64,000 bases of DNA from Haloplanus sp. XH21. GTDB taxonomy: Archaea; Halobacteriota; Halobacteria; Halobacteriales; Haloferacaceae. The stretch is from assembly GCF_023276355.1 (NCBI RefSeq), contig NZ_JALLPL010000001.1:496001-560000 (forward strand). Reading direction: 5' to 3'. This document shows positions 61,249 through 64,000 of the stretch, in pieces (positions within the stretch are counted from its first letter, which is position 1; each line of letters opens with the position of its first letter). The notes beneath the pieces were generated by a model that saw only the letters and a list, made by a program, of their open reading frames with translations, searched no databases and was not told the DNA's origin. The position numbers and the translations under genes were made by a program.

Positions 61249-62274
61249 ATGCCAGATAAGACGCGCCGTCGCGTCCTGCAGAGTACTGGGATAGCACTGA
61301 CTGCCGGCCTCGCAGGCTGTAGCGCGGGTGGTGCTGGTGGTGGTTCTGATAGTAGTTCTGGGGACGGGTCCGGCGGATCCGGCTCAACCGCCGGATCGTC
61401 GAGCAACGGCTCTGAACCAGTCACGTTCCTAGAGACGCCGGGTGAGACTCCAGGGGACACTGAAGAGATGTGGGAGCCGTTCCAGGAGTATCTCGGCTCG
61501 GAAGTCGACGGGCTGAACCTGGAGGTCAGTTTCGCCGATAGCACCTCGGGAATCGGTCAATCTCTCCTCAACGACCAAGCCGAGTTGACGCGCAGCGACA
61601 TCGTCATGCTCGCGAATCCCGAGGAACTCGACGTCGTCGGCATCGTCGAGGAGGGTGGTGCTGCAGTGTATTTCGCTGGAATCGCGACCCGCCCGGATTC
61701 CGATATCGAGGAGCTTGCTGATCTCGAAGGGGAGAGCATCGTGTTCGCCGACCGGCTCTCGACGAGCGGGTCGCTGTATCCCAACTACATGCTCCACCAA
61801 GCCGGCCTCGACACCGGAGAGGCACCGTACGGCGATCCGGTCGACTACAACGGCACGTGGACGAGCGGCCAAGCTGGTGCGATAGAAAACTTCCTCAACC
61901 GGGACGAGTTCGCCGCCGTCGGCTGTGACATCGCGGTTCTCCTAGAGTACATTTCGGAAGACCAGTGGCCGGATCGAGTTCGTGAACAATCCGGCCGATG
62001 GGACGACAATGTCGGGTCGAGTTCGACGGAACTGGAACTGGTCGAAGCGTCGCAATCGCTTCCCTTCTCGCCTATCATCGCACGCAGCAACTGGGAACAC
62101 CCGCTGCGATCCGACATTGAAGAGGCGATCGTCTCGATCCAGGAGGGCACGCTTCGGGAACCAGATGGTGACGTGGACAACCCGATCAGTGCAGTCACAC
62201 CGGGTAGTCAGGAGGATTACCAGCCGATTCTCGACGTAATCGATACGCTAGGCATCGACCTGGGAGATCTCTAG
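61249..62274 (+). CDS. phnD: Phosphonate/phosphite ABC transporter substrate-binding lipoprotein PhnD
   Basis: The 341-residue protein starts at ATG 61249 with a Tat signal and lipobox (RRRVLQSTGIALTAGLAGC), then a Ser/Gly/Asp-rich linker typical of haloarchaeal lipoproteins. The PhnD fold is shown by the TSGIGQSLLNDQAELTRSDI and IATRPDSDIEELADLEGESI stretches and ADRLSTSGSLYPNYMLHQ. It binds phosphonate, phosphite or a related ligand for import by PhnC and PhnE. Codon use is more AT-rich than that of the genes to the left. Confidence 0.9.
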   Translation: MPDKTRRRVLQSTGIALTAGLAGCSAGGAGGGSDSSSGDGSGGSGSTAGSSSNGSEPVTFLETPGETPGDTEEMWEPFQEYLGSEVDGLNLEVSFADSTSGIGQSLLNDQAELTRSDIVMLANPEELDVVGIVEEGGAAVYFAGIATRPDSDIEELADLEGESIVFADRLSTSGSLYPNYMLHQAGLDTGEAPYGDPVDYNGTWTSGQAGAIENFLNRDEFAAVGCDIAVLLEYISEDQWPDRVREQSGRWDDNVGSSSTELELVEASQSLPFSPIIARSNWEHPLRSDIEEAIVSIQEGTLREPDGDVDNPISAVTPGSQEDYQPILDVIDTLGIDLGDL

Positions 62275-62280
62275 CTATAC

Positions 62281-63081
62281 ATGGGTCTTCGCGTGCAGGA
62301 TGTGACAAAAGAATACGGGGACACGACGGCCTTGTCAGACGTCTCCTTCGAAATCCCCGACGGGAGCTTTGCCGTCCTACTCGGAGAGTCCGGTGCTGGC
62401 AAGTCAACGCTGTTGCGGATCCTCAACGGGTTGACCGAACCCACCTCGGGGAGCGTATATCTCGATGGTCAGAAAATCACCAACTCGAGATCGGACATCG
62501 GAATGGTGTTTCAGCAGCACAATCTCGTCGACGAGCTGAGTGCCTACGATAATGCTCTGACCGGGACATTCAATCGGACTGGATTCCTTCGGAGCCTGCT
62601 CAATGTACAGCCTGCCGAGGATCGAGAGCTCGCACTAGAGGCACTGGACACAGTCGGATTGCTCGACGAGGCAGGCCAGAAAGTGGACCGTATGAGCGGG
62701 GGCCAGCAACAACGCGTCGGAATCGCACGCGCGCTGGTCCAACAACCTGCGCTCCTCCTCGCCGACGAACCCGTCGCCAGTCTGGACCCTGCCAGTGCTG
62801 AGACGGTGATGACGTACTTTCGTGAGACTGCAAAAAAGCGCGACCTCACGACGCTGGCAAGCCTCCATCAAGTCAATATCGCCCGGGAGTTCGGCGAGCA
62901 GTTTATCGGTTTGAAAGAGGGTGAGGTGATGTTCACTGGCTCACGCTCGGAACTCACATCCTCGATTCTCAAGGAGATATACGGTGAGATCCAGACGGAG
63001 GAACTCCGCGAAGGAACTGAGGCTACCGACTCGAACGAATCCACACAGAGCGAAACTGCCAGTATCGGAGTCGAATTATGA
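62281..63081 (+). CDS. phnC: Phosphonate/phosphite ABC transporter ATP-binding protein PhnC
   Basis: The 266-residue ABC ATPase begins six bases after the phnD stop. Walker A GESGAGKST, Q-loop IGMVFQQHNLVDELSAYDN, signature MSGGQQQRVGIARALVQQ, Walker B LLLADEPVASLD and H-loop LASLHQVNIAREFG are intact, and GSRSELTSSILKEIYG near the end is PhnC-like. It powers import through PhnE. The stop overlaps the phnE start (ATGA). Confidence 0.93.
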   Translation: MGLRVQDVTKEYGDTTALSDVSFEIPDGSFAVLLGESGAGKSTLLRILNGLTEPTSGSVYLDGQKITNSRSDIGMVFQQHNLVDELSAYDNALTGTFNRTGFLRSLLNVQPAEDRELALEALDTVGLLDEAGQKVDRMSGGQQQRVGIARALVQQPALLLADEPVASLDPASAETVMTYFRETAKKRDLTTLASLHQVNIAREFGEQFIGLKEGEVMFTGSRSELTSSILKEIYGEIQTEELREGTEATDSNESTQSETASIGVEL

Positions 63082-64000
63082 GTACTGATAGCGATCGCCT
63101 CGTCGAGAGGCTACGTCGACGATTCCTCGGTGGGAGTCGAGAAAATACAGCCATCAAACAACGGTACAGCGAATTGAAGCGTGCCCGACTGGTACGTCGG
63201 CTGTCTCAATCAGCGCTACTGGCTGGCATTGCGGTACTGCTGTACGTGTCATTGAACGCAGCCGGATTCTGGAGTACAGAATGGGTGGAGTACTGGCCTC
63301 AGTTCGTCGAGGCACTCGCGCTGTACTTCCCGCCGAAGCTGTATTTCGACCTACTCCCCTTCGTCGATCTCGGCCGCTACTACCAGTTCATGAAGGAAGC
63401 TGGGCTGGTAGGAGAAGCTGGAATCACGCTGGCAATTGCGCTCGCGGGTACGATTATGGGCGCGCCGCTGGCACTGCTGTTCGGTATCCTCGGAAACGAG
63501 CGGGTCACCCCGTTTCCACTCAATTTCTTCTTCCGAGGCGTGATGAGTATCATCCGGTCCATCCCGGCACTCGTCTGGGCGATAATATACGTCCCTCTGG
63601 GTGGTATCACTCCCGTAACCGCAACGCTCGCCCTCGGTACAGACACTATCGGAGAACTAGGCCGACTACTCACCGACGAGCTTGAAGAGGTCGATGACGG
63701 ACCCATCGAAGGAATCAGAAGCACTGGCGCAGGCAAGCCTCAAATAATCACGTTCGGGATGCTTCCACAGATGGTTCGACCGTTCATCGCGTGGGCAATG
63801 TTTGTTCTGGAGAATAACGTCCGGTCCGCCGTCAGTCTCGGTATCATCGGCGCGGGTGGTCTCGGAGTGACGCTAACGATCGAGCAACAAACCTTTCAGT
63901 TCACGAATATGATGGCGACGATTCTATTCATAGTGGTACTCGTCATCTCCGTTGAAATGATTAGTCAGCGAGTACGCTCTTATCTCCGTGAGGGCGACGA
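63078..64000 (+). CDS. phnE: Phosphonate/phosphite ABC transporter permease PhnE (3' end missing)
   Basis: The frame opens at ATG 63078, overlapping the phnC stop by four bases, and runs to the window edge (307 codons and part of another). It has a charged N-terminus, a first hydrophobic segment (LLAGIAVLLYVSLNA), further helices (AGITLAIALAGTIMGAPLAL), and an EAA-like loop GIRSTGAGKPQIITFGMLPQ for the ATPase. Closing segments (NVRSAVSLGIIGAGGLGVTL) fit PhnE. Lower G+C continues. Confidence 0.9.
   Translation, partial: MSTDSDRLVERLRRRFLGGSRENTAIKQRYSELKRARLVRRLSQSALLAGIAVLLYVSLNAAGFWSTEWVEYWPQFVEALALYFPPKLYFDLLPFVDLGRYYQFMKEAGLVGEAGITLAIALAGTIMGAPLALLFGILGNERVTPFPLNFFFRGVMSIIRSIPALVWAIIYVPLGGITPVTATLALGTDTIGELGRLLTDELEEVDDGPIEGIRSTGAGKPQIITFGMLPQMVRPFIAWAMFVLENNVRSAVSLGIIGAGGLGVTLTIEQQTFQFTNMMATILFIVVLVISVEMISQRVRSYLREGD

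Overview
This is a chromosomal segment of an extremely halophilic archaeon (class Halobacteria). The evidence is the very high G+C content, acidic proteins rich in Asp and Glu, many leaderless genes with a TATA-like box about 25-30 bases before the start codon, and archaeal information-processing genes: MCM, RfcS, Orc1/Cdc6, TFB, Trm1 and an intron-containing tRNA-Met. From memory, the order of the mcm, TFB, prs, alaS, rfcS and SAMP2 genes resembles that of Haloferax and relatives. I cannot name the genus from sequence alone. There is no CRISPR array, complete insertion sequence, provirus or rRNA operon.

Layout. 1-2490: end of a substrate-binding-protein gene plus a double-domain ABC permease. 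2494-5511: GtrA and sulfatase-type surface genes, the split tRNA-Met and small proteins. 5568-13640: a degenerate Cas4-like protein, a Sua5-type tRNA-modification enzyme, a Cys-less peroxiredoxin/glutaredoxin pair, a CBS/HlyC membrane protein, a PiT phosphate permease, a phosphoesterase, a CDF metal exporter and an M29 aminopeptidase whose 3' end is duplicated. 13658-24688: an OFA-type MFS carrier, the divergent lrp/glnA pair, PAP2, BrkB, a methyltransferase, CBS and potassium-channel genes, trm1, and a SWIM zinc-finger gene. 25216-27196: a BioY-EcfA-EcfT biotin importer.

27303-38371 is the most distinctive block. The MCM helicase is interrupted by two inteins and is followed by four haloarchaea-type proteins of unknown function, an intact ParA/MinD ATPase, a convergent TFB, a helix-turn-helix-like protein and a second ParA-like protein that lacks its Walker lysines. 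A gene-free, AT-rich stretch of about 700 bases follows. 39084-48624 runs on the minus strand: prs, uracil-DNA glycosylase and HIT; a beta-propeller protein; an amidotransferase; a hydrolase without its serine; alaS; and rfcS with a third intein that carries a PD-(D/E)XK-like rather than LAGLIDADG nuclease. 48708-55780: a SAMP2-like ubiquitin fold fused in frame to a GNAT domain, a phosphohexomutase, small zinc-ribbon proteins (one frameshifted), LarB, a mini histone-fold protein, RpiA and a beta-propeller lipoprotein. 55858-60719: Orc1/Cdc6, two neighbouring YegP-repeat proteins (one membrane-anchored) and an HhH-MutS ATPase. 60878-64000: PsiE, then the phosphonate/phosphite-type operon phnD-phnC-phnE, which has lower G+C and runs off the window.

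Main points for follow-up: the uncharacterised mcm-ParA-TFB neighbourhood, the SAMP2-GNAT fusion with an internal Gly-Gly, the unusual RfcS intein, Xre-type HTH domains inside the first MCM intein, a two-copy hairpin element whose stem co-varies, and single-base homopolymer frameshifts in two small genes.
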